A DNA stretch of 64,000 nucleotides from the NCBI GenBank assembly GCA_002973575.1, contig PVEQ01000008.1, forward strand, positions 62,001-126,000, written 5' to 3'. The position numbers were made by a program, and so were the translations under genes. Of the stretch, positions 48,863 through 58,002 are shown piece after piece (within the stretch, counting starts at the first letter, position 1; each line of letters starts with the position of its first letter). Source of the DNA: Sediminibacterium magnilacihabitans (GTDB taxonomy: Bacteria > Bacteroidota > Bacteroidia > Chitinophagales > Chitinophagaceae). The notes beneath the pieces were generated by a model that made no database searches, had not been told where the DNA came from, and saw only the letters and a list, made by a program, of their open reading frames with translations.

Positions 48863-49180
48863 ATGACAGACCAAATGACAGACTTTTTTGGGAGGAAAAA
48901 TGCTTCTAAAACAGCTACCCACCAAGCATTACAATCACGCCGAAATTCACGCCTGTATGGCATTTCATCAACTTGCTATGACAGATTGCCGGTGACGAAA
49001 GCGCAGTGCGATCCGAGTAGCTTTTCAAATTATTTTCTGTCTGTTTTTGACAGACTTTTCCCGCTTTTTACCGGCGGAAAAAAAACGTGTTCGCAACTCC
49101 ATAATAAGTGGCGTGAATTGCACGATGAGGTACACAGATTGAACGGAGATTATATGACCTTTAAAAACGTGCAGTTATGA
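48863..49180 (+). CDS. Possible small protein overlapping the integrase start
   Basis: A frame from ATG 48863 to 49180 (105 residues) ends with TGA overlapping the integrase ATG by four bases, as coupled genes do. The protein has no family I recognise. The start codes MTDQMTDFFG inside a run of TGACAG repeats, so the DNA may instead be integrase arm-binding sequence and the frame accidental. Low confidence. Confidence 0.35.
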   Translation: MTDQMTDFFGRKNASKTATHQALQSRRNSRLYGISSTCYDRLPVTKAQCDPSSFSNYFLSVFDRLFPLFTGGKKTCSQLHNKWRELHDEVHRLNGDYMTFKNVQL

Positions 49181-50286
49181 ATTTGTTGAAGATTCCGAAT
49201 AAAAAAGGAGATAAAATATTCTTCTATTATGATCTGGGGCGGGAAAAAGGTCAACGACCTTCTACCGGCATTTTTATTTACAAGCGTCCAAAAGACCAAG
49301 TGCAAAAAAATCACAATGTGGAAGCACTGAAATTGCTGGAAATTAAAAAGGGACAAGCCATTATAGAACAACAAGCCATCGGCACCCCGTATATTCCCCA
49401 ACATAAGTTTAAGGCCAATTTCCTGGATTTTTATGAAGAATACGTGAAGAACCACAAGTCTGAGGATAACAGGCACCTGCCATGCAGCCTTGCAAAGTTC
49501 AAGAAGTTCATAGGCAGGGATTTTATCGCTCCGAAGGAAATAACGGAGGATTTTTGTAAGCGGTTCCGAAAATATCTTTTAGACTGTTTAACTGGCGAAA
49601 CACCTCAAAACTATTTTGCCCGGTTTAAATGGGTGGTCAATGCCGCGACAAAAGAAAAATACTTCCTTGAAAATCCCGCGGAAAATGTAAGTGCTACCGC
49701 TAATCCATCGGTAGCGCTAAAAGAAATTATTGAAGTGGAAGATTATCTTGCCTTGCTGACTACTCCTTGCCACAATGAAGAAATCAGTCAGGCGTTTATT
49801 TTTTGTCTTTACACGGGTTTGCGTTGGATAGATGTTTCGCAATTGAAATGGGCGGATGTCAAGGACAGTTCATTAACAACAAGATTAATCCAAAGCAAAA
49901 CCGGACATCCTGTTGTTATCACCCTGCATCCGATTGCGCAAAAGATTTTGAAAGTACAAAAAAATAAAGCGACGAATAATGCCACAGTTCCCGAATTAGT
50001 ATTTGCGCTGCCAACTGCAAATGGAGCCAACAAAATGTTAGGGATATGGGCAACTGATGCTGGGCTAAATAAAGCAATAACCTGGTCATGTGCCCGGCTA
50101 AGTTTTTCTGTTCTCTTGCAAGATAAAAATGTTGACAGCGCAACAGTGGCATATTTGTTAGGTCACACTACCACCAAGCAGGTAAACAGAGTTTATAAGC
50201 GGCATCGTCCAAAAGATCAGCAGGCAACTATCAGCAAGCTTCCATCGCCGGACGCCCTGCCCTATTTCTTAACCTTAGGCGACTGA
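49177..50286 (+). CDS. int: Tyrosine recombinase / integrase of the conjugative element
   Basis: 369 residues. N-terminal arm-binding-like region, a SAM-like core-binding region (about 85-190), and a catalytic domain: Arg216 (LYTGLRWIDV), Lys241 (SKTGHP), Arg307 (CARLSF), His330 (YLLGH) and the nucleophile Tyr340 (RVYKRH). The position of the first active-site His (HxxR) holds Ser304 in ITWSCAR. It faces away from tRNA-Leu into the element. Its 3' end overlaps the convergent excisionase-like gene by 25 bp. Confidence 0.92.
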   Translation: MNLLKIPNKKGDKIFFYYDLGREKGQRPSTGIFIYKRPKDQVQKNHNVEALKLLEIKKGQAIIEQQAIGTPYIPQHKFKANFLDFYEEYVKNHKSEDNRHLPCSLAKFKKFIGRDFIAPKEITEDFCKRFRKYLLDCLTGETPQNYFARFKWVVNAATKEKYFLENPAENVSATANPSVALKEIIEVEDYLALLTTPCHNEEISQAFIFCLYTGLRWIDVSQLKWADVKDSSLTTRLIQSKTGHPVVITLHPIAQKILKVQKNKATNNATVPELVFALPTANGANKMLGIWATDAGLNKAITWSCARLSFSVLLQDKNVDSATVAYLLGHTTTKQVNRVYKRHRPKDQQATISKLPSPDALPYFLTLGD

Positions 50287-50513
50287 AAACTTATCGCATT
50301 CAGCAAAGGGGAAGATTCACCTGACATCATTTTGTCAAGATCTTCCCTTTTATAATAACCACTGTTATTCTTAAATAAAAGAAACTCCTCACACCGCTTT
50401 GCCAGTTGTGTTCTTCCCAGATTACAATATATCTGCGCTTCTTCAGGTTTCAAATAAGGTTTGAAACACAAAGCAATAGCTTTCATCATTATTCTTTCGT
50501 CACCTCTTTCCAT
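50262..50513 (-). CDS. Small excisionase-like DNA-binding protein
   Basis: 83 residues. LKPEEAQIYCNLGRTQLAKR, then YYKREDLDKMM resembles the MerR-type winged helix of excisionases (helix-turn-helix then the wing). Next to int it is a candidate recombination directionality factor. Function is inferred from fold and position. Confidence 0.6.
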   Translation of the reverse strand: MERGDERIMMKAIALCFKPYLKPEEAQIYCNLGRTQLAKRCEEFLLFKNNSGYYKREDLDKMMSGESSPLLNAISFQSPKVKK

Positions 50514-50678
50514 AACTATTAGCTATATAATTCTAGAATCTTCACTAAACAGCAATACAATTATTTTCGCACTCAGTATGAAATGCTACACGTTAGCAAT
50601 ACATTTTTCGGCATTTCGCTCGATAGTTTTCCTTTAATAGAGTACAAGTTGACCACCTACGCCATGTAGATCACGTTC

Positions 50679-51233
50679 TTATAATCTCTTCCCTTTTGAA
50701 TTTCTTACACGATTTTTCGGCAGAAGGCTTTCTCCAGCTTTCTTTTTTGAAAGAAGTGGATTGTCTGATTTTACTTTCTTCGATAGCAATTTTTCTGAAC
50801 CTGAGTTCATTGAAGGCTTTGATTCTACAATGGGCAATTTCATCACCTTCCCGATACGGTCGAGGACAATTCCTTTAATTGATTTTGCAAGTTCAAATAA
50901 CTCCCTTGCCTCATCAATTGTTGGAAGTTCTGCAGAGTGTGGATACCTGATTACAACGGCAAACGTATCCAGTCTTTTTTCATCGATTGAATCAAAAACT
51001 CCGTCGAACTTACCGCATTCAACCAAGAGGTAAGAAATATTATGGGTACGCTCCGGCTCAATTCCGTTTGCTACAAGAAAAGCTTTCAGATTTTTTTCTA
51101 CAGATTGCTGGCAGTGAAAGCACGCAGTATCCAATATATAGGGTTCAATTTCAATCAGTCGCTGTGCACTAACGAGATCATGTTCGGCTATTTCCAGCCA
51201 GTCACGTATATATTTTTCTGTTTCCGGAGTCAT
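50679..51233 (-). CDS. HEPN-domain toxin (HepT-like) with unusual repeated C-terminal tail
   Basis: 184 residues. A HEPN domain (residues 5-130; CQQSVEKNLKAFLVANGIEP and the R-Y-P-H segment near 96) plus a ~50-residue basic tail absent from ordinary HEPN toxins. The tail holds three like segments: LLSKKVK (149-155), LLSKKKA (160-166), LLPKNRVR (170-177). HEPN-MNT pairs are type VII toxin-antitoxin systems in which the MNT partner modifies or blocks the HEPN RNase. The upstream MNT gene overlaps by four bases. Confidence 0.88.
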   Translation of the reverse strand: MTPETEKYIRDWLEIAEHDLVSAQRLIEIEPYILDTACFHCQQSVEKNLKAFLVANGIEPERTHNISYLLVECGKFDGVFDSIDEKRLDTFAVVIRYPHSAELPTIDEARELFELAKSIKGIVLDRIGKVMKLPIVESKPSMNSGSEKLLSKKVKSDNPLLSKKKAGESLLPKNRVRNSKGKRL

Positions 51234-51547
51234 AGGAAAACACCTTCGCGGAAGGCAGTTTGAATAATGTGTCCTGGGAGTTGTTGATCAATCTTTGCCT
51301 CACCTTCACTTTTCATTAATACGTCTACCGGAGCATGGATTGCCCTGACGAGATCCCGGTTGAGTTTGGCAAGAATATTCAGTCTCTTCTCACGGTCCAT
51401 CTTCTTTTTAGTGATGACAAGGAGATCATAATCACTTTGTGTATCTGCTGTACCTTTCGCTTGTGAGCCAAACAAAAGGATACGCGAATCCGGCAGCGCG
51501 GAAAACACTGTAGTGCGAATAATATTATAAGTCTCTTCTTTTGTCAT
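51230..51547 (-). CDS. MNT-type nucleotidyltransferase antitoxin (MntA-like)
   Basis: 105 residues with ILLFGSQAKGTADTQSDYDLLV, i.e. the GS...DxD catalytic site of minimal nucleotidyltransferases. MntA adds AMP to the HEPN toxin partner. The stop overlaps the HEPN start (ATGA), so expression is coupled. The gene pair follows the end of the tra operon by 93 bp. Confidence 0.88.
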   Translation of the reverse strand: MTKEETYNIIRTTVFSALPDSRILLFGSQAKGTADTQSDYDLLVITKKKMDREKRLNILAKLNRDLVRAIHAPVDVLMKSEGEAKIDQQLPGHIIQTAFREGVFL

Positions 51548-51640
51548 GCCAGATCGGATTTGAATCCGGGACGAAGTTAATAAATATTGTTTTCTTTATT
51601 ATTGAACTTATTATCAAGCATTTAATTCCCAAAACAGATG

Positions 51641-51910
51641 TCAATACACCTCCTGCACCAATTTCTTCACATCTTGCTTATTATAATAAAGGGTCCCTCC
51701 GACCTTTTTCACACGTATTTTCCGTGCAATCCGCAGTGACACTAGCTTATTTACCGAACATCCAAGAATCAGCCTCACATGCTTAGTCTTATACCCTTCC
51801 GGTGATTCCGGTATTTGCCGCATCGCCTCACTGATTAACTGACGCAAATCAGCAAGCAACCCATTTCTAAAAACAAGAAGGTCATCCTTCGTTACAATAT
51901 CAATTCCCAT
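51641..51910 (-). CDS. Helix-turn-helix DNA-binding protein of conjugative elements
   Basis: 89 residues ending in a MerR/excisionase-like winged helix: TKHVRLILGCSVNKLVSLR, then KVGGTLYYNKQDVKKLV. Such proteins regulate excision or transfer on Bacteroidota elements. It lies 9 bp after the upstream gene, inside the leftward operon. Confidence 0.75.
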   Translation of the reverse strand: MGIDIVTKDDLLVFRNGLLADLRQLISEAMRQIPESPEGYKTKHVRLILGCSVNKLVSLRIARKIRVKKVGGTLYYNKQDVKKLVQEVY

Positions 51911-51919
51911 ATTGCCTCC

Positions 51920-52189
51920 TTATAGCTTGTTGAATTTAATGGTGCTGTTCCCTCCAAAATCCGGATGGTATTGAATATAACCAAAGACATCCAGGTCATG
52001 AATAACGCGGTCATAGGTTGAACGGGCGCTTATTTTCGCCAGTTGCATGATCCTCGTCCGATTGAGCAGAAGAAGATCACAGGCTCCGGCAGCCTGAAAC
52101 TCACTCAGCATGGCCAGGTATACGCTGATGTGCGCAGTGGTGATCCGGGGATCATCCTCAATCGTCTCAAAAAACGCGGTCAAGCTCAT
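51920..52189 (-). CDS. Winged-helix protein typical of Bacteroidota mobile elements
   Basis: 89 residues with RITTAHISVYLAMLSEFQAA and ISARSTYDRVIHDLDVFGYI, a replication/regulation-type winged helix I recall from many Bacteroidota conjugative transposons. Role unknown. Overlaps the next upstream gene by four bases (ATGA). Confidence 0.7.
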   Translation of the reverse strand: MSLTAFFETIEDDPRITTAHISVYLAMLSEFQAAGACDLLLLNRTRIMQLAKISARSTYDRVIHDLDVFGYIQYHPDFGGNSTIKFNKL

Positions 52190-52878
52190 TGCTTAAACAG
52201 GCCGGGCTTACGGTTTGCCTTTGTTCGTTTGGTAAGTAGTTTGCCGCCCTTCGCCCCGGTATCTGTTGGTACCCCACGATCACTTTTTATCAGTAGTTTG
52301 CGTTCAGCGTTGATCCTTTTTTCCATCCAGCGGCTCTGAAGGAAGCGGTGCGCCTCGTCAAAACGGATGGGCGCCTGGTCCACCATAAGATAGAACCGCT
52401 GGGCCAGTTCGTACTGTGATTTCAAGGCAGCCAGTTGCGGAATCATCACTTCAAGAGCAGTTCCGGCCCAGTGCCTGAAACGAAATACACCATCCGTATC
52501 AATCTCAATGATTTGTTGGAAGAGTTCCCCAGCCCTTGTCGCATTAATATCTACCCCATTCAAACCAGCCTCACGCGCCATCCACAATCGCTCCCAGTTA
52601 ATTGTGCCCATGGCCTCGTCGAGTACCTCCATGCCTGCTGGAACCGAAGGCTTTTGCTTAAGCACCGCTGTATAGTAGATGCAGTCATAGAGTCCACGGT
52701 CCCCTTTGGTACAATGGATCCAAAACTCACAGGGCACATCCGCAATGGACATGGCATGTCTGATTTCAAACTGTGCCGGCGAGAAGCAGGCATAGGCCGC
52801 AAGCCGGCTCCGGATCGAAGGCTCGCAACCCAATGATTCCAACCGGGTCGCGAGCTGCTCTATGTTTTTCTCGCTCAT
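52186..52878 (-). CDS. Element-specific protein with basic LLxK tail
   Basis: 230 residues of unknown function, mostly helical, with several Trp/Phe (FRFRHWAGTALEVMIPQ). The end shows KLLIKSDRG and KLLTKRTKANRK (LLTKRTK at 214-220), the basic tail shared with other proteins of the element. Nine bp downstream of the DUF3945-like gene. I do not recognise a family. Confidence 0.65.
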   Translation of the reverse strand: MSEKNIEQLATRLESLGCEPSIRSRLAAYACFSPAQFEIRHAMSIADVPCEFWIHCTKGDRGLYDCIYYTAVLKQKPSVPAGMEVLDEAMGTINWERLWMAREAGLNGVDINATRAGELFQQIIEIDTDGVFRFRHWAGTALEVMIPQLAALKSQYELAQRFYLMVDQAPIRFDEAHRFLQSRWMEKRINAERKLLIKSDRGVPTDTGAKGGKLLTKRTKANRKPGLFKQ

Positions 52879-52887
52879 ATCCCACGT

Positions 52888-54444
52888 TTATGCGATGCCC
52901 TGACTTTTCCCCTGGCGCACGCGATTTTTAGGAAGAAGATTATGCTCATTTACTTTTGGAGGGAGCAGATCTTTTTTTTTATTGACAGTGGCCGCTCCCT
53001 CTTCAGCCAAAGTTGTAGGTTGCTCTTGTTTCTTTGTGGGTTGCGTCTCCTCGGCATTGTGCCCCGTCATTTGCTCACCGGCTTTCATTGCTGTTCCTTC
53101 TGCTTCTCGTTTCTGGTCCACCGGCGCCTTGCCATACCTCGTTTCCTGCTTCGCGCCCGGAACAAAAAGTTTGCTGCCTTCCTCCCCATACATTTTCAGC
53201 GTTTTATATTTTGGGTCAGCAGTGATCTGTACAGGTATTTCCTTTCCTCCTTTCAGCAAGGTGGCAGCCGTTAGGTCACCACGCTGCAAAGACCGTATTA
53301 AGTCTTCCATCTTTTCCGGGTTACCCATTTCTTTGAGCTCCAGTCTGCTGATGGCGTCTTTCAGGTCAAATCCGTAATGCTGGTTGAAATACTGCATTTT
53401 ATTGTTACCGTACTCATCACGTTCGCCGAAATCCAGTTTTAGCCAGGCTTTATAACGGTCACCTTCTTTCGGCGTCACTTCTTTGTACACGCTTCGTCCG
53501 TTCAGCAAGTTATTCGCCTCGCGCAAATCGATGCTTTGCCCCTTGTTGTTGATGAAGAAAGTTTGCGTTGCGTGAATTGTCTGACTCTTCAGAGTGGCCT
53601 CATACTTGTTGAAGAAATACATGTCATTGCCTTCCTGCGAGGACTTCGCAAAATGCAGGACAAACGACAATTGATCTTTTCCTAATGTCTGGTTGTCCTG
53701 CAATTGGAAAACTGCCTTCCCCTCTCTCATGTTCTTTTCGAGCTCGGGAAATACTGCTTCGGTGAATCCTGCACTTTTTAATTGGTTTTGCAGGTACTCA
53801 AGATTTTTCTGTGTCATAGGAATTGTTTTATGTTGATGATTAATTAACGATGGTGCTATTTTTCCGGATAATACATCAGGTATCTGTTTTTCCATAGGCC
53901 CACCTGACCAGTGCCGCTCCATGATTTGTTTCGCCCACTCATGCCCGCGCTCGTTGAATGTGGACACAACGGAAAGCTGTTCAAGCAGGTAGTCAAGTGT
54001 GGAGTGCTCTATTTTTGCCTCTATGTTTTCAAATGCGGCACTATCCACACCCAAGTCAGGAAACACTAGGTTCCAGTCATAACTGTCCATCAATTGCTCT
54101 AATTCTGCCGCCTTGTAATTGAACTGTACATCGCCGTAGTAGCTTAAGACCTTTTCATCATCGATCTCAATACTCGAAAATGATCTTCCCTGACGGAGTT
54201 CATCCCGTGCATGGTCACGCACATAAGTCAGGAGTGCTTCCACTGGCAGCAGTGTAACCTCCTTTTCCTGTCCGTGGTTAAACCACTGAAAATCTGCCGC
54301 TTTGTTAGCCGAGTCAAAATAATTAAGATCGTATACGGAAAGAAGTTGTATCTCACTGTCGAAGGCAAGCCAATCTTTACCATCCTGTAGTGCGTTGGCA
54401 AGTGACTGAACGATCCGGGGTATATGCGCTGAAGTAATATGCAT
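52888..54444 (-). CDS. DUF3945-like conjugative-element protein with LLPKNRVR tail
   Basis: 518 residues. The C-terminal half (KLFVPGAKQETRY; HYGFDLKDAISRLELKEM) matches DUF3945-type proteins found next to tra genes in Bacteroidota. It ends with two repeats, LLPPKV and LLPKNRVR (503-510), identical to the HEPN tail segment. Its role in transfer is not known. It is 6 bp downstream of traN. Confidence 0.75.
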   Translation of the reverse strand: MHITSAHIPRIVQSLANALQDGKDWLAFDSEIQLLSVYDLNYFDSANKAADFQWFNHGQEKEVTLLPVEALLTYVRDHARDELRQGRSFSSIEIDDEKVLSYYGDVQFNYKAAELEQLMDSYDWNLVFPDLGVDSAAFENIEAKIEHSTLDYLLEQLSVVSTFNERGHEWAKQIMERHWSGGPMEKQIPDVLSGKIAPSLINHQHKTIPMTQKNLEYLQNQLKSAGFTEAVFPELEKNMREGKAVFQLQDNQTLGKDQLSFVLHFAKSSQEGNDMYFFNKYEATLKSQTIHATQTFFINNKGQSIDLREANNLLNGRSVYKEVTPKEGDRYKAWLKLDFGERDEYGNNKMQYFNQHYGFDLKDAISRLELKEMGNPEKMEDLIRSLQRGDLTAATLLKGGKEIPVQITADPKYKTLKMYGEEGSKLFVPGAKQETRYGKAPVDQKREAEGTAMKAGEQMTGHNAEETQPTKKQEQPTTLAEEGAATVNKKKDLLPPKVNEHNLLPKNRVRQGKSQGIA

Positions 54445-54450
54445 AGTAAA

Positions 54451-55224
54451 CTATTTAAGCAGTGTTGCGTTAATAAGAAATTTGTTAGGGACGCTTACAA
54501 GGAGTTGTCTGCTACTACCCTTTTCTTGTACAAGAATCTGCAATGCCTGGCCCCGAGTAAGATCCGTTTTAGGGAGAATGATCACGAGCAGCCCGGATTG
54601 TCTCTCGCGTACAACTGGTACTTCCATTTCTGTCAGCAGGATGGATACATCACGGGATTGTACTGCGCGCCTTTTACTAGAACGTCCGCCTGCTACCGCC
54701 GCTTGAACGCCGCCAATCTCATAACCAAGTGATGATTGATTACTGATACGCAGTTTAAGTGCGATCTGTTCACCATTCGTATAGATACCCGGAACATGTA
54801 AAACCACATTTCCAGCCGCATACTTGATTCCATGCAAGCTGCTGCCTGCCTGTTTCGCACGTAGTGCGAAGGCCGTGAGCAAAGTATCCTTCAGGATATT
54901 GTCGTGAATGCCCAGATCAATCGTCAATATTTTTGGTGAAAGGGCGTACCATACCAGGAATGAATACAATTTGCCATCGGAAGTAATCACAGTTAGGTTG
55001 GTGGTATCGGCAAACGCGGAATCAGCCTTTACGCGAAGAACAGTAGCCGTTGATTTTTGAACGATGATTCGTTCACTGCCGCGGTCAACGGAATGAATGG
55101 ATGAAGGGAAAATCAGGCTGACGGTTCTGTTAGCAGTCACTTCGAGATTCCTGGTGGGCATCGTGGATTGACCTGCCGCAACAAGACCAGACATCAGTAA
55201 TGATATGACTGCAATGATTTTCAT
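54451..55224 (-). CDS. traN: Conjugative transposon protein TraN
   Basis: 257 residues with a signal peptide (AVISLLMSGLVAAGQ) and a beta-rich body like DUF4138/TraN (RNLEVTANRTVSLIFPSSIH, VHAVDRG-like SVDRGSERIIV). TraN is part of the outer-membrane complex of the mating channel. It starts 1 bp after traM. Confidence 0.88.
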   Translation of the reverse strand: MKIIAVISLLMSGLVAAGQSTMPTRNLEVTANRTVSLIFPSSIHSVDRGSERIIVQKSTATVLRVKADSAFADTTNLTVITSDGKLYSFLVWYALSPKILTIDLGIHDNILKDTLLTAFALRAKQAGSSLHGIKYAAGNVVLHVPGIYTNGEQIALKLRISNQSSLGYEIGGVQAAVAGGRSSKRRAVQSRDVSILLTEMEVPVVRERQSGLLVIILPKTDLTRGQALQILVQEKGSSRQLLVSVPNKFLINATLLK

Positions 55225-55225
55225 T

Positions 55226-56365
55226 TTATAAGCCGTGGTTATCCTGAAGCAATACTTTGTATCCCGCTGTGATGGTCACCCGCACCTGTTTGACTTTTTT
55301 TGACAGCAGGCTCTTCGCCGCATTAATACCCGTAGCGGCAGCCTGCGTTTTCAGGGAAAAATCCAACCCGGCAAGTCCGGTCGATTGAATGGCATGGTCC
55401 GCCGATTCTTTGAGTACATCTGTTTGCAAAGAGCCGGGCACATAAATGCCTTCGATGCCATCCATATCATAAACCGACAGTGACACCGGTATCAGGTTAT
55501 CTTTCCAGCGAATGGAAGATATCTGTATGCGTAATCGTTCGCCGGCGAGGTTAGCTACGCCAAACACCGGGGTACCGGCAGGCAGTCGCGTGCCGTTGAC
55601 AGCAATGGGCATGCTCAATTCCAATCTGACCACAGCGCCATTTTGCGCCACCTGACTGGTCATCATGACCGCAGGAATGACAGAGCCAGCGGCGGCTCCT
55701 TTTTCATCACCATAAAATGAACTCGTCTTTTTCGCAGAACTTGACTTGCCGAAAAAAGTTTCCTGGCTTTCCTCCGTTGCGGATACGGTAGTTCCTTGCT
55801 GCTCGCGAGTAGTAGCCATTGCTTTTCCAGGTCGCTGAACCTCTAAAAGCTTATCTAGTGTGGCATTGATGGCGTCCATTTCAGGATCGCGGGCCGGCTC
55901 CTCCGTCGCACGTTTTAGCGGATGAGTCTTTAGGGATGGTACTTGTTCTGTTACAACATAATCATCCCTTTTGACTTCAGTCAATTGCCGGCGAATTTGC
56001 TTGATCTTTCCGGCAAGAGCTTCGTCATCATCGGAGGGCGCGGAAGCCCCTGTCCTTACATGATTAATGTTACCTGAACTAGTCTGATCATTACCACCCC
56101 TGTTCGGGTCCATTCTCAAACGCTCCATGCGCTTCATGGAATCTTGAGAAGCCACTGCATAGAAACTAAGTTTATCCCTTAGCGAATCTTTTTTTAAGCG
56201 TGCTGGCGGCAGCAGGGTATTCAATCCTCCCCTTTTTAGTTCCACATAGTCCGATCCCCCGCCTCGGGCAAAAATCAACCAGATCACGCCGCAAAACACG
56301 ACCAGCATCAGCACTACAAAACTGGCAAATCTGACTTTCGCTTTTTCAATTTTGAACTGTCTCAT
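55226..56365 (-). CDS. traM: Conjugative transposon protein TraM
   Basis: 379 residues. One N-terminal span (FASFVVLMLVVFCGVIWLIF), a Thr/Glu-rich middle, and a C-terminal VirB10-like domain (VVRLELSMPIAVNGTRLPAG). The end GYKVLLQD follows SLLSKKVKQVRVTI, which is part of the family fold and therefore not counted as a transfer tail. It overlaps traK by four bases. Confidence 0.9.
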   Translation of the reverse strand: MRQFKIEKAKVRFASFVVLMLVVFCGVIWLIFARGGGSDYVELKRGGLNTLLPPARLKKDSLRDKLSFYAVASQDSMKRMERLRMDPNRGGNDQTSSGNINHVRTGASAPSDDDEALAGKIKQIRRQLTEVKRDDYVVTEQVPSLKTHPLKRATEEPARDPEMDAINATLDKLLEVQRPGKAMATTREQQGTTVSATEESQETFFGKSSSAKKTSSFYGDEKGAAAGSVIPAVMMTSQVAQNGAVVRLELSMPIAVNGTRLPAGTPVFGVANLAGERLRIQISSIRWKDNLIPVSLSVYDMDGIEGIYVPGSLQTDVLKESADHAIQSTGLAGLDFSLKTQAAATGINAAKSLLSKKVKQVRVTITAGYKVLLQDNHGL

Positions 56366-56979
56366 CTCTCTTCAATTTTTAAATCCTTGTTTTCGAGTGT
56401 TTCCCATTTTTCAATCAGGAATCCGTGTGGGTTGTGATCACTTCTCGCAACGCTGCGTAAATAGCCCTGGGTTATGAGGCTGCGGGTGACACTGCTGGTA
56501 GACCGGATGATCAGCAGCGTAGCGTAACACCTAAAGGCAAAGGGTTCCATGGTGGTATTCACCTGTACGCTGTCCACAGTGATCTGTTGACTCACATTTC
56601 CAGAGATCACACCGGCGATGTACCCGGACTCTGCGAGGTCATCATACTGCTTCTTGGCAGAACCATCTGACAGATACAGTGCTTTTCTGATGGTGTTCGC
56701 AATTGCTTTTTCATCTGGGTCAAGCGAAAAAAAAAGCTCGTGAAATCGGGCAACATGGTCCCTCGCTTCCACGGCAATATTTTCCCTGCGACTGACAGCG
56801 AAGACTTCCGCCGCCCGTCCGTTGCTTAGGACATAAACTTTCTCCTGAGCATTCGCAGAAAGAACTGCATTCTGATACAGGGCGTACAAACTAACACATA
56901 CACTGCCCGACACGACCAGAAGCATCAACAAGCGCATGGCACGAAAAGCCGTATCAATATTTTGCGTAGGCTTGAACAT
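56362..56979 (-). CDS. traK: Conjugative transposon protein TraK
   Basis: 205 residues with a N-terminal span (MRLLMLLVVSGSVCVSLYAL) and a VirB8-like periplasmic body (VFAVSRRENIAVEARDHVAR). TraK contacts TraM in the inner-membrane complex. Adjacent to traJ without a gap. Confidence 0.9.
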   Translation of the reverse strand: MFKPTQNIDTAFRAMRLLMLLVVSGSVCVSLYALYQNAVLSANAQEKVYVLSNGRAAEVFAVSRRENIAVEARDHVARFHELFFSLDPDEKAIANTIRKALYLSDGSAKKQYDDLAESGYIAGVISGNVSQQITVDSVQVNTTMEPFAFRCYATLLIIRSTSSVTRSLITQGYLRSVARSDHNPHGFLIEKWETLENKDLKIEER

Positions 56980-57996
56980 TTATTTTCCTGTTAGTTTGTC
57001 TTTGAAATAGCCGTTGGATACACCGTTATCAGTCATGCTGTTGCTCATACGGGAAGCTTGGTCACCAAAACTATCGGCACTGATACTGGAGCTCGCGGCG
57101 TTAGATGTTGCTTTACCCGCAGTACTAACAACAGAACTCACTTTATGCAGCAATGCATTACCACCACCCGCATTCACGATGTAGCCAGCCACAGAAGGCA
57201 CCGTACAATAACCTACGATTGCGATCAGCAGAAAAGCCATATAGGCCCAGTCTGTCATAGTGAGAGGTTGACCGGGGATGGGCACGCTAAACGTATTACC
57301 CGCAATCATGTTCTCCTGCACTTTGGCGATGATGGCACCGAAGAGGTTGGCCACCGGCAACCACAAAAAGACATTGATATAACGTGCCAGCCATACCGTG
57401 ACTAGGTGCTGAAAACCATCGTAAATGGAAAGTCCAAACACGATCGGCCCAATAATAGCCAGCACGATCAGATAAAACGTACGAATGGTGTTGATGAGCA
57501 GTGCAATCGTCTGAAAGACAAATTCCAACACCTGTTGGATGGCGGCCCTGATCCAGTTGGCAGGATTGAGTGCACCTAAGCCTGAAGTACTATTGTCTTG
57601 TAACTGCAGGTATCGGTAGATTGCTTCGTTCGATCCTTTGACCATCTGCGCAGTTCCTTTGACAGTGGGTTGCAGGACACCATTGATCAGATCGATCACC
57701 GAGGGAAAGACCAGGATGCAAAAGCCCAGGACAAAAGGGCGCATCAGACCATATACATCAATGGGCTCTGCGCCAGCAATGCTTCTCCAGACGCGTGAGC
57801 CGATATACCAGAGTGCCCCAAATCCACCAATCAGCCGAGCCGATCCAATGAGTCCCTTGCACATCGGCATCATATCTTTGTACAATTGGTCCAATATGAA
57901 TTGCAAGCCTTCTCCATTAGAGATGCTTTGCGCACTCGCTAGCAGTGGCAAACCAACAACACATAATAACCCGACACACTTTTTCATACACTTCAT
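56980..57996 (-). CDS. traJ: Conjugative transposon protein TraJ
   Basis: 338 residues with five or six spans and a signal sequence; VirB6-like channel component. Sequence shows GLIGSARLIGGFGALWYIGS, YLIVLAIIGPIVFGLSIYDG and WAYMAFLLIAIVGY. An internal ATG (57987) is an alternative start. The hydrophilic Ser/Ala-rich C-terminus is typical. Confidence 0.9.
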   Translation of the reverse strand: MKCMKKCVGLLCVVGLPLLASAQSISNGEGLQFILDQLYKDMMPMCKGLIGSARLIGGFGALWYIGSRVWRSIAGAEPIDVYGLMRPFVLGFCILVFPSVIDLINGVLQPTVKGTAQMVKGSNEAIYRYLQLQDNSTSGLGALNPANWIRAAIQQVLEFVFQTIALLINTIRTFYLIVLAIIGPIVFGLSIYDGFQHLVTVWLARYINVFLWLPVANLFGAIIAKVQENMIAGNTFSVPIPGQPLTMTDWAYMAFLLIAIVGYCTVPSVAGYIVNAGGGNALLHKVSSVVSTAGKATSNAASSSISADSFGDQASRMSNSMTDNGVSNGYFKDKLTGK

Positions 57997-58002
57997 TTCT
58001 AT

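Noticed and set aside
50514..50678. Hidden gene or RNA between the excisionase-like and HEPN genes
   Set aside because: No frame, strong hairpin or tRNA-like fold was seen in the 165-bp gap.
55226..55330. LLSKKVK at the C-terminus of TraM as another transfer tail
   Set aside because: The segment is continuous with the conserved TraM end (VRVTITAGYKVLLQD), so it is part of the fold and may be chance similarity.
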